Below, one piece after another: positions 26,175-34,564 of a stretch of 64,000 nt of DNA (position 1 is the stretch's first letter; the number at the start of each line of letters is the position of its first letter). The notes beneath the pieces were generated by a model. The model ran no database searches. It had not been told where the DNA came from and saw nothing but the letters and a program-made list of their open reading frames with translations. A program made the translations under genes and the position numbers. The stretch spans positions 1 to 64,000 of the forward strand of contig NZ_BCZE01000006.1 in NCBI RefSeq assembly GCF_001598555.1. The letters are read 5' to 3'. Source of the stretch: Novosphingobium rosa NBRC 15208. Its GTDB lineage: Bacteria > Pseudomonadota > Alphaproteobacteria > Sphingomonadales > Sphingomonadaceae.

Positions 26175-27646
26175 TGCCTCAGGGCCAGGCCGCGCAGCGC
26201 CGTTTCCGCCGCTCGCTGATGCGGTTCATGGGGCTGGGCTTTGCCGCGCTGCTGGGCGTGGTGATCTCCGCGGGCGTGCTGATGGCGATGAACCAGCGCC
26301 AGACCAGGCTGATCGCCCATACCTATCAGGTGCAGAGCCAGATCATCGCGCTGCGGCTGGCCTCGACCAGGCTGGTGGCCGCCAATCTGCGCCGCAATCA
26401 GGATCTGACCATCGAGAGCGAGGGGCCGCTCACCGCGGCACGCACCCAACTCGATCAGAGCATCGCGCGACTGGCCATGCTGACCGCCGACAATCCGCGC
26501 CAGCAGGCCCGCATCCCGCTGCTCACCGCCATCGCGGCGCAGATCGAAGTGCAGGCGGGGCTGCCCGTCCAAGGCGCTCTGATAACGGGCGCGCTGGTTG
26601 ATCGGCCCAACAATCTGATCTTCCGCATCACCCGCGCGATGCAAACACATGAGGACCAGTTGCTGGCCTATCGCAGCGCCCGCCAGCATGGCATCGAGCG
26701 GGGCTTCTACATCGCCTTGGGCCTGACCGGCCTGTTGCTGGTGGCGATGGGCACGCTGACCTTCACCACCATCCAGACCTACACGCGTGAGATCGATGCC
26801 CAGCGCCAGGCGCTGCGCATGGCCAACACCGGTCTGGAAGCCGCCGTGCAGGAACGCACCGCCGAGCTGAAACGCGCCAACAGCGAGATCCAGCGCTTCG
26901 CCTATATCGTCAGCCACGATCTGCGTTCGCCGCTGGTCAATGTGATGGGCTTCACCGCCGAAATGGAGACCGCCACCCGGACGCTGACCAGCCTGCTGGA
27001 CAAGGCGCAGGAAGAACGCCCCGACACCATCGCCCCGGCCACCGTCACCATCATCCGCGAGGATCTGCCCGAGGCCATCCGCTTCATCCGCACCTCCACC
27101 GAGAAGATGGACCGGTTGATCAATGCCATTCTGCGCCTTTCGCGCCTCGGGCGGCGGGAGATCGCGCCGGAATGGCTCGATATGGACACAGTGGTGCAGG
27201 GCGTGATCGACACGCTGCATATGCGGATCGAGGAGACCGGCGCGCAGGTGGAGATCGCCTCCCCCCTGCCCCGCATCTTCAGCGACCGCATGGGGCTGGA
27301 GCAGATGATCGCCAATCTGGTCGAAAATGCGCTGAAATATGGCGCGGGCGCCGCCCCGCCGCAGATCCGCATCGCGGGCCGCGCAGTCGGCGAGCATATC
27401 GAGATCAGCGTGGCCGACCAGGGCCGGGGCATCGACCCGCGCGATCATGAGCGCGTCTTCGACCTGTTCCGCCGCTCCGGCCAGCAGGACCGGCCCGGCG
27501 AGGGCATCGGGCTGGCCCATGTGCGCGCGCTGGCCTATCGGCTGGATGGCACGGTCACGCTCGATTCCGCGCTTGGCAAGGGTGCCATCTTCACCATACA
27601 CCTGCCCCGTCATCACTCCGGATCGCAAAGCTCCCCCCAGCCATGA
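26174..27646 (+). CDS. CHASE3-type sensor histidine kinase
   Basis: The 490-residue protein has a membrane helix at about 20-38, a CHASE3-like helical periplasmic domain to about 175, a second helix at 178-198, a coiled region (TGLEAAVQERTAELKRANSE), a HisKA domain with the phospho-accepting H248 in FAYIVSHDLRSPL, and an ATPase domain with N box NLVENALKYGAG, G1 DQGRGID and G2 GEGIGLAH. It overlaps the downstream receiver gene by four bases. Being behind an EcfG-type promoter suggests it is itself a stress-regulon member, perhaps in feedback. Confidence 0.87.
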   Translation: MPQGQAAQRRFRRSLMRFMGLGFAALLGVVISAGVLMAMNQRQTRLIAHTYQVQSQIIALRLASTRLVAANLRRNQDLTIESEGPLTAARTQLDQSIARLAMLTADNPRQQARIPLLTAIAAQIEVQAGLPVQGALITGALVDRPNNLIFRITRAMQTHEDQLLAYRSARQHGIERGFYIALGLTGLLLVAMGTLTFTTIQTYTREIDAQRQALRMANTGLEAAVQERTAELKRANSEIQRFAYIVSHDLRSPLVNVMGFTAEMETATRTLTSLLDKAQEERPDTIAPATVTIIREDLPEAIRFIRTSTEKMDRLINAILRLSRLGRREIAPEWLDMDTVVQGVIDTLHMRIEETGAQVEIASPLPRIFSDRMGLEQMIANLVENALKYGAGAAPPQIRIAGRAVGEHIEISVADQGRGIDPRDHERVFDLFRRSGQQDRPGEGIGLAHVRALAYRLDGTVTLDSALGKGAIFTIHLPRHHSGSQSSPQP

Positions 27647-28092
27647 CCACGCACCAGACCCATCACAGCGTCACCATCATCATGATCGAGGACGATGAAG
27701 GCCATGCCTTGCTGATCGAGAAGAACATCCGCCGCGCCGGGATTTCCAACGAGATCGTTCATCTTTCCAACGGCCATGACGCGCTGGAGTTCATCTTCAA
27801 CGCTCCCCAAGGCCCGCTGCACAATGGCCCGGCGCTGATCCTGCTGGACCTCAACCTGCCGGACATGAGCGGGATCGACATCCTGACGAAGATCAAGTCC
27901 GAGGAGCATCTGCGCCGCACCCCCGTGGTGGTGTTGACCACCACCGACGACAAGCATGAGATCGAGCGCTGCTACGATCTGGGCTGCAATGTCTACATCA
28001 CCAAGCCGGTGAATTACGAGAATTTCGCCGCCGCCATCCGCCAGCTGGGCCTGTTCCTCTCGGTGATCCAGGTGCCGGACGCCGGGCTCTGA
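27643..28092 (+). CDS. Single-domain response regulator
   Basis: The 149-residue product is a lone receiver domain: acidic IEDDEG (D17/D18), phospho-acceptor D69 in LILLDLNLPDMSG, T in VVLTTTDD, K in Y-I-T-K-P-V. It resembles the Rcp1-type regulators that pair with sensor kinases and phytochromes. It overlaps both neighbours by one to four bases, so it is likely phosphorylated by the CHASE3 kinase, or passes phosphate to the next gene's product. No output domain is present. Confidence 0.9.
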   Translation: MTTHQTHHSVTIIMIEDDEGHALLIEKNIRRAGISNEIVHLSNGHDALEFIFNAPQGPLHNGPALILLDLNLPDMSGIDILTKIKSEEHLRRTPVVVLTTTDDKHEIERCYDLGCNVYITKPVNYENFAAAIRQLGLFLSVIQVPDAGL

Positions 28093-29159
28093 TGCCGTCA
28101 CCCCCGATGTCTGCCAGGCCACGCCTGCTCTATATCGACGATGACGAGGGCCTGTGCCTGCTCGCCAAGCGGCGGCTGGGGCGCGAGGGTTTCGATGTCA
28201 CCACCTGCGACAGCGGCAGGCAGGGCGTGGCGCTGGCACGCGCACAGGAAGAAGCGGGGCATACGTTCGATGTGGTCGCGCTCGATCACTATATGCCGGA
28301 GCAGAACGGGCTGGAGACGCTCGACCAGCTGATGGCGCTGCCCAATCCGCCCGCCGTGATCTATGTGACCGGCTCGGAAGAGACCAGCATCGCGGTGGCG
28401 GCGCTGAAGGCGGGCGCGGTCGATTATGTCATCAAGACCGTCAGCGAGGATTTCTTCGATCTGCTCACCCGCACCATCGGGCAGGCTCTGGCCGCGCGCC
28501 AGACGCTGATCGAGAAGGAGCTGGCCGAACAGCAGCTGCGTGAAACCAACATCAAGCTGGAAGCCATGCTGGGCGAGATGAACCATCGCGTCGCCAACAG
28601 CCTGCAGATGGTCTCCGCCGTGGTGACGCTGCAATCGCGCATCGCCCGGGGCGAGGAAGCGCAGGCCATGCTGCGCGACATCCGCCAGCGCATCCATGCC
28701 GTGGGGCGCGTGCATCGCCAGCTTTACGTGGGCGGCGCCTCCACCACCATCGCGATGGACAGCTATGTACTGGGTCTGGCCGAGGATCTGGCGGGCAGCT
28801 TTTCGAGCGAGGCCTCGCCGCGCGTGATGCGGGTCTTCGTCGATCCGCTGGTGCTGCCGGCTTCCGTGGCGGTCACTTTGGGCATTCTGATCAACGAACT
28901 GGTCAGCAACGCCTGCAAATACGCCTATGCCGAGCATGAGCCGGGCGAGGTGCGCATCCATCTGCAGGCGCAGGGCGATGCTGCATACCGTCTGGCGGTG
29001 GAGGACGATGGGCGCGGTTACGATCCCGCCGCCCCTTCCAAGGGCACAGGTCTGGGCTCGCAACTGATCCGCACCATGAGCGAGGCTTTGGGCAGCAAGC
29101 TGACCGTCACCAACACCGCGCCGGGCCTGCGGGCGGAACTGGTTGCGCCTTTGCGCTGA
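28092..29159 (+). CDS. Receiver-HisKA_2 histidine kinase
   Basis: The 355-residue cytosolic protein has an N-terminal receiver (D65 in VVALDHYMP, K near 115), a linker helix, and a HisKA_2/HWE-type kinase with the phospho-accepting H165 in EMNHRVANSLQMVSAVVTLQ and an ATPase domain with NELVSNACKYA and EDDGRGYDP. HisKA_2/HWE kinases are the class that phosphorylates PhyR in alphaproteobacteria, so this is a candidate PhyR kinase controlled through its own receiver. That link is an inference from family and from ecfG-phyR lying 0.5-1.6 kb away. Confidence 0.87.
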   Translation: MPSPPMSARPRLLYIDDDEGLCLLAKRRLGREGFDVTTCDSGRQGVALARAQEEAGHTFDVVALDHYMPEQNGLETLDQLMALPNPPAVIYVTGSEETSIAVAALKAGAVDYVIKTVSEDFFDLLTRTIGQALAARQTLIEKELAEQQLRETNIKLEAMLGEMNHRVANSLQMVSAVVTLQSRIARGEEAQAMLRDIRQRIHAVGRVHRQLYVGGASTTIAMDSYVLGLAEDLAGSFSSEASPRVMRVFVDPLVLPASVAVTLGILINELVSNACKYAYAEHEPGEVRIHLQAQGDAAYRLAVEDDGRGYDPAAPSKGTGLGSQLIRTMSEALGSKLTVTNTAPGLRAELVAPLR

Positions 29160-29199
29160 AAGTGTGGCGGAGCAGGCCGCGCTTTTGTAACGCGCCCTC

Positions 29200-29640
29200 A
29201 TGACCATGATCCGACTTTCGCGCCCCGGGGACAGCCCGCGCATCATCGCCATCTGGCGCGCCGCCGTGGACGCCACGCATGATTTTCTCACCCGCGAGGA
29301 TCGCCTTGCACTGGATGATCTGGTGTGCGGCTTCCTGCCTCAGGCGCAGCTTTGGCTGGCGGTGGATGCCGAGGATGTTCCTCTGGCCTTCATGCTGATC
29401 GACGATGGGCATATGGAAGCCCTGTTCGTCGATCCGGCGCATCGCGGGACGGGGATCGGCGCCGCGCTGGTACGGCATGGCCTTGCGCTGCACCCCGGCA
29501 TGACGACCGATGTCAACGAGCAGAACCACCAGGCCCTGGGCTTTTATGAGCGCATGGGCTTCAGGCGGACAGGCCGTTCTGCCCTTGATGGCCAAGGAAG
29601 ACCTTATCCGCTGATCCATCTGGCCTTCGCGGCGGCTTGA
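29200..29640 (+). CDS. GNAT-family N-acetyltransferase
   Basis: The 146-residue protein has the acetyl-CoA binding motif A in LFVDPAHRGTGIGAALVRHG and a YjaB-like layout (WRAAVDATHDFL near the N terminus, V-N-E-Q-N-H-Q-A-L-G-F-Y-E-R-M-G-F near the C terminus). The substrate is unknown. It follows the kinase operon after 40 bases and converges on ecfG across a shared terminator. ATG at 29206 is an alternative start. Confidence 0.87.
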   Translation: MTMIRLSRPGDSPRIIAIWRAAVDATHDFLTREDRLALDDLVCGFLPQAQLWLAVDAEDVPLAFMLIDDGHMEALFVDPAHRGTGIGAALVRHGLALHPGMTTDVNEQNHQALGFYERMGFRRTGRSALDGQGRPYPLIHLAFAAA

Positions 29641-29654
29641 ACCGCCCAAACGAA

Positions 29655-29689
29655 AACCGGCGGCCGTCCCCGAAAGGACGCCGCCGGTT
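29655..29689. terminator. Bidirectional terminator between GNAT gene and ecfG
   Basis: Stem AACCGGCGGC plus GTCC, loop CCGAAA, GGAC plus GCCGCCGGTT, with A-rich sequence on the left flank that gives a T-run for ecfG transcripts. Confidence 0.85.
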
Positions 29690-29705
29690 GCGCTGGCAGG
29701 AAGGG

Positions 29706-30401
29706 TCAGGCTGCCAGTCGAGCGATGATATGAGGCGGAGCGACCTTGCGCAGCTCCTCAAGGAAAGCGTCGAGCACTTCGCCCTTCAGCACGAAGCTGC
29801 TGCGGGCATCGGGCAGCACGCCGCTGTCGATGGCGGCGGAGAGCGCCGCACGGGCGCGGGCGATGCGGCTCTTCACCGTCCCCAGCGCCACGCCGCAGAT
29901 TTCGGCGATTTCCTCGTAGCTGACGCTGCCGATGGAGACCAGCACCAGCACCTCGCGCTGGGCGGCGGGCAGCGTGGCCAGAGCGCGCAGCACGTCGGCG
30001 GCTTCGAGGCGGCCTTCCTGCGAGCCCTGGATGTTGAGGATGCGCTCGGCCTCGGTCTCGTCATATTCGCCCACGAAGCGTTCGCGGCGGACCTGACCGA
30101 AATAGTGATGGCGCAGGATGGTGTAGGTCCAGGCGCGGAAGCTGCTGCCCGCCACATAGCGGTCGCGCGCGGCCCAGGCCTTCATCAGCGTTTCCTGAGC
30201 CAGATCGTCGGCCCGGTCGCGGTCGCCGCAGAGCATGCGGGCGAAGGCGCGCAGATGCGGAATGGCGGCGGTGAGTTCCTTGTGGAAATCGGCGTCCGAA
30301 AGCGGATCGCCTTCGATCTTGCCCTGGATCCTGGCGCCGCTGGCCACAGCATTCGGCTGGGGAGCGAGCTGCTTGTTCTGTTCGATCGTCTGCTCGATCA
30401 T
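29706..30401 (-). CDS. ecfG: EcfG-type RNA polymerase sigma factor
   Basis: The 231-residue sigma-70-family protein has region 2 (LRAFARMLCGDRDRADDLAQ, then ETLMKAWAARDRYVAGSSFR) and region 4 (LPAAQREVLVLVSIGSVSYE, then EIAEICGVALGTVKSRIARA). It has the short C-terminal extension (FLEELRKVAPPHI) seen in EcfG proteins. It directs the general stress regulon and is held by NepR until phosphorylated PhyR displaces it. GGGAG precedes ATG 30401. It is divergent from phyR, the usual arrangement, but the nepR that normally precedes ecfG in the same operon is missing from the 330-base gap. Confidence 0.92.
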   Translation of the reverse strand: MIEQTIEQNKQLAPQPNAVASGARIQGKIEGDPLSDADFHKELTAAIPHLRAFARMLCGDRDRADDLAQETLMKAWAARDRYVAGSSFRAWTYTILRHHYFGQVRRERFVGEYDETEAERILNIQGSQEGRLEAADVLRALATLPAAQREVLVLVSIGSVSYEEIAEICGVALGTVKSRIARARAALSAAIDSGVLPDARSSFVLKGEVLDAFLEELRKVAPPHIIARLAA

Positions 30402-30433
30402 GGGGTGTCTCCCGTCGTCTGTGTTAACCCTTC

Positions 30434-30458
30434 AATGGCCGGGATCGGCATAGGTTCC
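30434..30458 (-). promoter_or_regulatory. Candidate EcfG-type promoter of ecfG (autoregulation)
   Basis: Minus-strand GGAAC (30458-30454), 16 bases, CATT (30437-30434), 33 bases before the start codon, the best possible position for autoregulation. Confidence 0.6.
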
Positions 30459-30587
30459 GCAGCATATCCAGCCCGTTGCACGGTTCGACCCCTTCGCCAC
30501 CCCTGCCAGAACCGCAGAAATCCGGGGTTCCGCGCAAGGATCGGCTGATACAAAAAATAATTTTCTCCCGGCTGCGCGGCATGAGGC

Positions 30588-30612
30588 GGAACAAGCGGGC
30601 GGCAAAATCGTA
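30588..30612 (+). promoter_or_regulatory. Candidate EcfG-type promoter of phyR
   Basis: GGAAC (30588-30592), 16 bases, then CGTA (30609-30612), about 120 bases before phyR. One mismatch to CGTT. A leader of roughly 110 nt is implied. Confidence 0.55.
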
Positions 30613-30733
30613 AAGCTTCAAGACAGCGCCCGGGCGCGCAGGGGGAATTTCCGCAGATCGGCGTCCTATCAGCACGATCGGCAGAGGCCTGACGCCGGAG
30701 CGTGGCTGTCCTGCCAGGATCAAGGATCGTTTG

Positions 30734-31555
30734 ATGCCGCTTACTTCGGATCGCCCCAACCCCACTGCCCAAACATCTCCGACCCAGGCTCTGGCATCCT
30801 CCCTGCCCTATCTGCGCCGCTATGCCCGCGCGGTGACCGGATCGCAGTCGATGGGCGACAATCTGGTGCGCATGACGCTGAACGCCGCGCTGGAAGACGC
30901 CGATCTGCTGGAGCGCATCTCGCAGAGCCGCGTCGGCCTTTATCATGCCTTCACCGGCGTCTGGACCTCGGTGGACCCCGATGTGGGCCGCGATGGCGCC
31001 GGGCCGGAAGATGGCAGCCCCTCGCAGCTGGGCCGCGTCTCCACGCTGCGCCGCCAGGCCCTGCTGCTCAGCCAGCTGGAGGATTTCTCGATCCCCGAAA
31101 CCGCGCAGATCCTGGCCGTCTCGGATGAGGAAGCCGAGGAGCTGGTGAAGGAAGCGCTGGCCGATATCGCGCGTGACAATGTGGCCGATGTGCTCATCAT
31201 CGAGGATGAGCCGCTGATCTCCACCCATCTGGCCGATATCGTCAGCAGCGCGGGCCATCGCATCGTCGCCAGCGCCACCACCGCCTCGCAGGCGCGTGAA
31301 GCCTATGCGCTGCACCGCCCCACGCTGGTGCTCAGCGACATTCAGCTGGCCGATGGCAGCTCGGGCATCGATGCCATCGAGGACATTCTGAAAATCGGCC
31401 CGGTGCCGGTGATCTTCATCACCGCCTTCCCCGAAAAGCTGCTGACCGGCGAGGGGCTGGAGCCCACCCTGCTGATCAGCAAGCCCTTCCGCGAGGAAAC
31501 CGTGCTGACCACCATCAGCCAGGCGCTGTTCTTCGGCTCTAATCTGAATGCCTGA
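30734..31555 (+). CDS. phyR: PhyR general stress response regulator (anti-anti-sigma factor)
   Basis: The 273-residue protein has an N-terminal sigma-like domain (about 20-145; LPYLRRYARAVTGSQSMGDN, later FSIPETAQILAVSDEEAEEL) that mimics EcfG, and a C-terminal receiver with acidic IIEDEP, phospho-acceptor D202 in LVLSDIQLADGSSG, the FATGUY-type ITAFPEKLLTG segment and K250. Phosphorylation lets the sigma-like domain bind NepR and free EcfG. ATG 30734 is preferred over TTG 30731; AAGGA lies upstream. Confidence 0.93.
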   Translation: MPLTSDRPNPTAQTSPTQALASSLPYLRRYARAVTGSQSMGDNLVRMTLNAALEDADLLERISQSRVGLYHAFTGVWTSVDPDVGRDGAGPEDGSPSQLGRVSTLRRQALLLSQLEDFSIPETAQILAVSDEEAEELVKEALADIARDNVADVLIIEDEPLISTHLADIVSSAGHRIVASATTASQAREAYALHRPTLVLSDIQLADGSSGIDAIEDILKIGPVPVIFITAFPEKLLTGEGLEPTLLISKPFREETVLTTISQALFFGSNLNA

Positions 31556-31604
31556 TCCTGCTCGCCCCGGCGCATGCCGCTTGCGCCCAGCCGTTGTGCA
31601 ATGC

Positions 31605-31629
31605 GGAACATTCGCCGGGGGACAACATT
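31605..31629 (+). promoter_or_regulatory. Candidate EcfG-type promoter of the nepR-like gene
   Basis: GGAAC (31605-31609), 16 bases, CATT (31626-31629), about 50 bases after the phyR stop and 126 bases before the GTG. It implies a long leader that contains the nested hairpin at 31662-31705. Confidence 0.5.
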
Positions 31630-31661
31630 CCGATTTCAGGGCATGGCGCTGCGATTTTGCT

Positions 31662-31705
31662 CGTAACGCCGTTCTTTGGCGATAATCTCGCCAAGGGTTG
31701 TTACG
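31662..31705 (+). promoter_or_regulatory. Nested hairpin in the leader of the nepR-like gene
   Basis: Outer arms CGTAAC (31662-31667) and GTTACG (31700-31705) enclose an inner stem TTGGCGA / TCGCCAA (31676-31694) with loop TAATC. It lies 50 bases before the start codon and could modulate translation or message stability. Confidence 0.4.
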
Positions 31706-31755
31706 GCGATACAGTCGCCGCCATGCCATGATGATTTCTCGACTGGAAGCTGACC

Positions 31756-31932
31756 GTGCCCGATACCAGCCCTTCCCTGTTTGGCGGCAAGCCACCCGAA
31801 AGCTCCGACAAGCTGCTCGAGCAGACCGGATGGGGCAAGGACATCCGCGACTTCTACAATGCCGCCGTGGATGAAGGCGTACCGCCGGAATTCGAAAACC
31901 TGATGGCCAAGATCGCCAAGAAGATCAAATGA
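31756..31932 (+). CDS. nepR: NepR-like anti-sigma factor (small ORF from GTG)
   Basis: The 58-residue product begins at GTG 31756 (GGAAG upstream) with a disordered, Ser/Pro-rich start, then GWGKDIRDFYNAAVDEGVPP and EFENLMAKIAKKIK. The pattern G-x-x-(I/L)-R-x-x-Y/F-x-x-x-V-x-E-x-V-P-x-x-F-x-x-L-x-x-K matches the two-helix core of NepR, which binds EcfG or PhyR~P. It is placed downstream of phyR in the same direction, not ahead of ecfG. An unrelated small basic protein cannot be excluded, but context and motif agree. Confidence 0.65.
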   Translation: MPDTSPSLFGGKPPESSDKLLEQTGWGKDIRDFYNAAVDEGVPPEFENLMAKIAKKIK

Positions 31933-32034
31933 TCGCGGCAGGCTGATCTCCATCCCCTCAAAACCGCCCGCAAAGGCCCGCACCGGCGTGGAAAAACCAC
32001 GGGCATGGTTCGCCTGATCATACCCTTCGGACCT

Positions 32035-32053
32035 GCGACCATGCCTTGGTCGC
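32035..32053 (+). terminator. Hairpin after the nepR-like gene
   Basis: GCGACCA, loop TGCCT, TGGTCGC, 100 bases after the nepR-like stop and before the next promoter; it lacks a T-run, so terminator function is tentative. Confidence 0.4.
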
Positions 32054-32092
32054 AAACATCATACCAAAGGTCGGTTTTTGCCGGAATAGCGT

Positions 32093-32117
32093 GGAACTCC
32101 GCCATCGCTGACCCATT
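32093..32117 (+). promoter_or_regulatory. Candidate EcfG-type promoter of the glycosyltransferase-GH130 operon
   Basis: GGAAC (32093-32097), 16 bases, CATT (32114-32117), 50 bases before ATG 32168. Confidence 0.55.
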
Positions 32118-32167
32118 GTCGAGATGAGCCCCGGATCAACCGGATCGCCGCCAGAGGGAAGCCCCCG

Positions 32168-34564
32168 ATGACCCATGACTTCCCCAGCCTGCGCGATCAG
32201 ACCCTTTCCGATTACACCGTTGCCGACGTGGTCGATCTCTTCGCCCCGGAAACCCGCAAGCCCCGCCTGCGCGTGGCGCTGATCGGCACCTACACCCCGC
32301 GTCGCTGCGGCATCGCCACCTTCACCTGCGACATCCGCGAGAAGCTGGCCGCCTTCATCCCCGACATCGACGTCGATGTCTATGCGCTCGACCAGCAGGG
32401 TTCCGGCCTGAGCTATGAAGACCATGTCCGCACCATCGAGGCCGACAATGCCGAGGCCTATGCCCGCGCCGCGCGGCTGATCAACGAAAGCGGCGCCGAT
32501 GTGGTCTGGCTGCAGCATGAGTTCGGCATCTTTGGCGGTCCCGATGGCGATCTGGTGCGCGAGCTGGTCGATGGCGTGGCCGCCCCGGTGCTCATCACCT
32601 TCCACACCGTGCTGGCCGAGCCTTCGCAAGGGCAGCGCGCCGTCACCGAGCATCTGCTGACCCGCGCCAGCAAGGTGATGGTGATGTCGCGCCATGGCGC
32701 CGATCTGCTGGCCTGCGCCTACAAGGCCGACCCCGCGCTGATCGAGATCATCGAACATGGCGCGCCCGACCGCCCCTTCGGCGGCGAGGAAGGCGCCAAG
32801 GCCCGCATGGCGCTGGATGGCAAGCAGGTGCTGACCACCTTCGGACTGCTCGGCCCCGGCAAGGGTCTGGAACAGGTGATCGAGGCGCTGCCCGCGATCA
32901 TCGCGCGGCACCCGAACGTGGTCTATCGCATTCTGGGCGCTACCCATCCGGTGCTGCTGGCCCGCGATGGCGAAAGCTACCGCGAGGGCCTGATCGCCCG
33001 CGCGCAGGAGCTGGGCGTGGCCAGGCATATCGTCTGGGAAAACCGCTTCCTCGATACCGATGAGCTGCTCGACCAGCTCGAGGCCTGCGATATCTACATC
33101 ACGCCCTACCTCAATCTGGGCCAGTCCACCTCGGGCACGCTCAGCTATGCGGTGGCGCTGGGCAAGGCGGTGGTCTCCACGCCCTATGTCCATGCGCGCG
33201 AACTGCTGACCGATGGCGTGGGCCGCCTGATCGACAGCAATGCGCCCGAAGCCATCGCCCAGGCGGTGAACGCCCTGCTCGACGATCCCAAGGCGTTGAT
33301 GGCCACCAAGCTGCGCGCCTATCAGCGTGGCCGCCAGACGATCTGGCCGCAATTCGCCAAGGCCGGGGCGGCGCTGGTGCGCTCGACCGTGGCCCCCTCG
33401 CCCCAGCCGGTGTCGCCGCAGATGGTGCCGGGCCTCTCCGCCGTCTTCGCCATGAGCGATGCCACGGGGATGCTGCAGCACTCTGTCGGCATCGTGCCGG
33501 ATCGCCACCATGGCTATTGTTTGGATGACAACGCCCGCGCGCTGATGCTGATGAATGTCTCCACCTCGCTCAGCGAAAGCGAGCGCCTGCGCTGGAGCAT
33601 CTGCTACGCCGCCTTCATCCAATATGCCTGGAACCCGGAAAAGGGCCGCTTCCGCAACTTCATGAACTTCGACCGGACCTGGTGCGAAACCGAGGGTTCG
33701 GAGGATTCCAATGGCCGCGCGCTCTGGGCGCTGGGCCATACGGTGGAGCATTCGCCCCTGCCCGACATCAAGGCCTGGGCGCTCGACCTCTTCGACACGG
33801 TGATCGCCAGCATCGAGCCCCTGCAGAGCCCCCGCGCCATGGGTTTCGCCGCGCTGGGCGCGCTGGCGCTGATGCGCGCCGGTCACCGCCATGGCGCGGC
33901 GCGCGACATGGTGATCGACAGCTGCAACATGCTGGCCCATCTGCTCGACAAGACCCGCCGCCCGGACTGGGCGTGGTTCGAGGCGGTGCTGGGCTATGAC
34001 AATCCGCGCCTGTGCCAGGTGCTGATCGAGGCTGGGCACCTGCTGGGCGAAAAGAACTGGCTGGCCATCGGGCTGGAAACGCTGGGCTGGATCAGCCGCT
34101 GCCAGACCGGCATTCAGGGCCATTTCCGCCCCATCGGCTCGGAAAGCTTTGGCCGTCAGGGCACATGGCAACCCTTTGACCAACAACCGCTTGAAGCGCA
34201 GGCCGCCATCGAGGCCGCGCATAGCGCTTTCGTCGCAACCGGCGACAGGGGGTGGACCGATCAGGCCCGGCAGGTGTATCAATGGTTCTTCGGCGCCAAT
34301 GACCGCGGCGTCGTGCTGGCCGATCTCGCCACCGGACGGTGCCGGGACGGTGTAACGCCGCGAGGGCGTAACGAAAATTCGGGCGCGGAATCAATACTGG
34401 CCTTCCAGCTTGGCCATCACAGCCTGTCGCGCCTGCTGCGCCGGCTTCAGCCGCCGCAGCTTCAATCACAAGCCGTTTCCACGGCCAGCCAGACGCCCAT
34501 CAAGGGGATCGACCTTGGACAAACAGTTGCACGTCCTCTCGCGCAATCCGCTGCATATTCTTGA
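32168..34564 (+). CDS. Glycosyltransferase (GT4-like) fused to an alpha/alpha-toroid domain
   Basis: The 798-residue cytosolic protein has an N-terminal GT-B glycosyltransferase: RVALIGTYTPRRCGIATFTC, VVWLQHEFGIFGGPDGDLVR, TFGLLGPGKGLEQVIEALPA, and the donor-binding end YLNLGQSTSGTLSYAVALGK. After about residue 410 comes a helical part (PDRHHGYCLDDNARALMLMN, FRNFMNFDRTW, GSEDSNGRALWALGHT) that resembles an (alpha/alpha)6 toroid as in glycoside hydrolases. It overlaps the following GH130 gene by 50 bases. The pair suggests a polymer made by transfer and trimmed or recycled by the partner; sugar identity is unknown. Confidence 0.8.
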   Translation: MTHDFPSLRDQTLSDYTVADVVDLFAPETRKPRLRVALIGTYTPRRCGIATFTCDIREKLAAFIPDIDVDVYALDQQGSGLSYEDHVRTIEADNAEAYARAARLINESGADVVWLQHEFGIFGGPDGDLVRELVDGVAAPVLITFHTVLAEPSQGQRAVTEHLLTRASKVMVMSRHGADLLACAYKADPALIEIIEHGAPDRPFGGEEGAKARMALDGKQVLTTFGLLGPGKGLEQVIEALPAIIARHPNVVYRILGATHPVLLARDGESYREGLIARAQELGVARHIVWENRFLDTDELLDQLEACDIYITPYLNLGQSTSGTLSYAVALGKAVVSTPYVHARELLTDGVGRLIDSNAPEAIAQAVNALLDDPKALMATKLRAYQRGRQTIWPQFAKAGAALVRSTVAPSPQPVSPQMVPGLSAVFAMSDATGMLQHSVGIVPDRHHGYCLDDNARALMLMNVSTSLSESERLRWSICYAAFIQYAWNPEKGRFRNFMNFDRTWCETEGSEDSNGRALWALGHTVEHSPLPDIKAWALDLFDTVIASIEPLQSPRAMGFAALGALALMRAGHRHGAARDMVIDSCNMLAHLLDKTRRPDWAWFEAVLGYDNPRLCQVLIEAGHLLGEKNWLAIGLETLGWISRCQTGIQGHFRPIGSESFGRQGTWQPFDQQPLEAQAAIEAAHSAFVATGDRGWTDQARQVYQWFFGANDRGVVLADLATGRCRDGVTPRGRNENSGAESILAFQLGHHSLSRLLRRLQPPQLQSQAVSTASQTPIKGIDLGQTVARPLAQSAAYS

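Noticed and set aside
30509..30531. Second minus-strand GGAAC upstream of ecfG with GTT after 14 bases
   Set aside because: Spacer two bases too short compared with all other sites; 30434-30458 is better placed.
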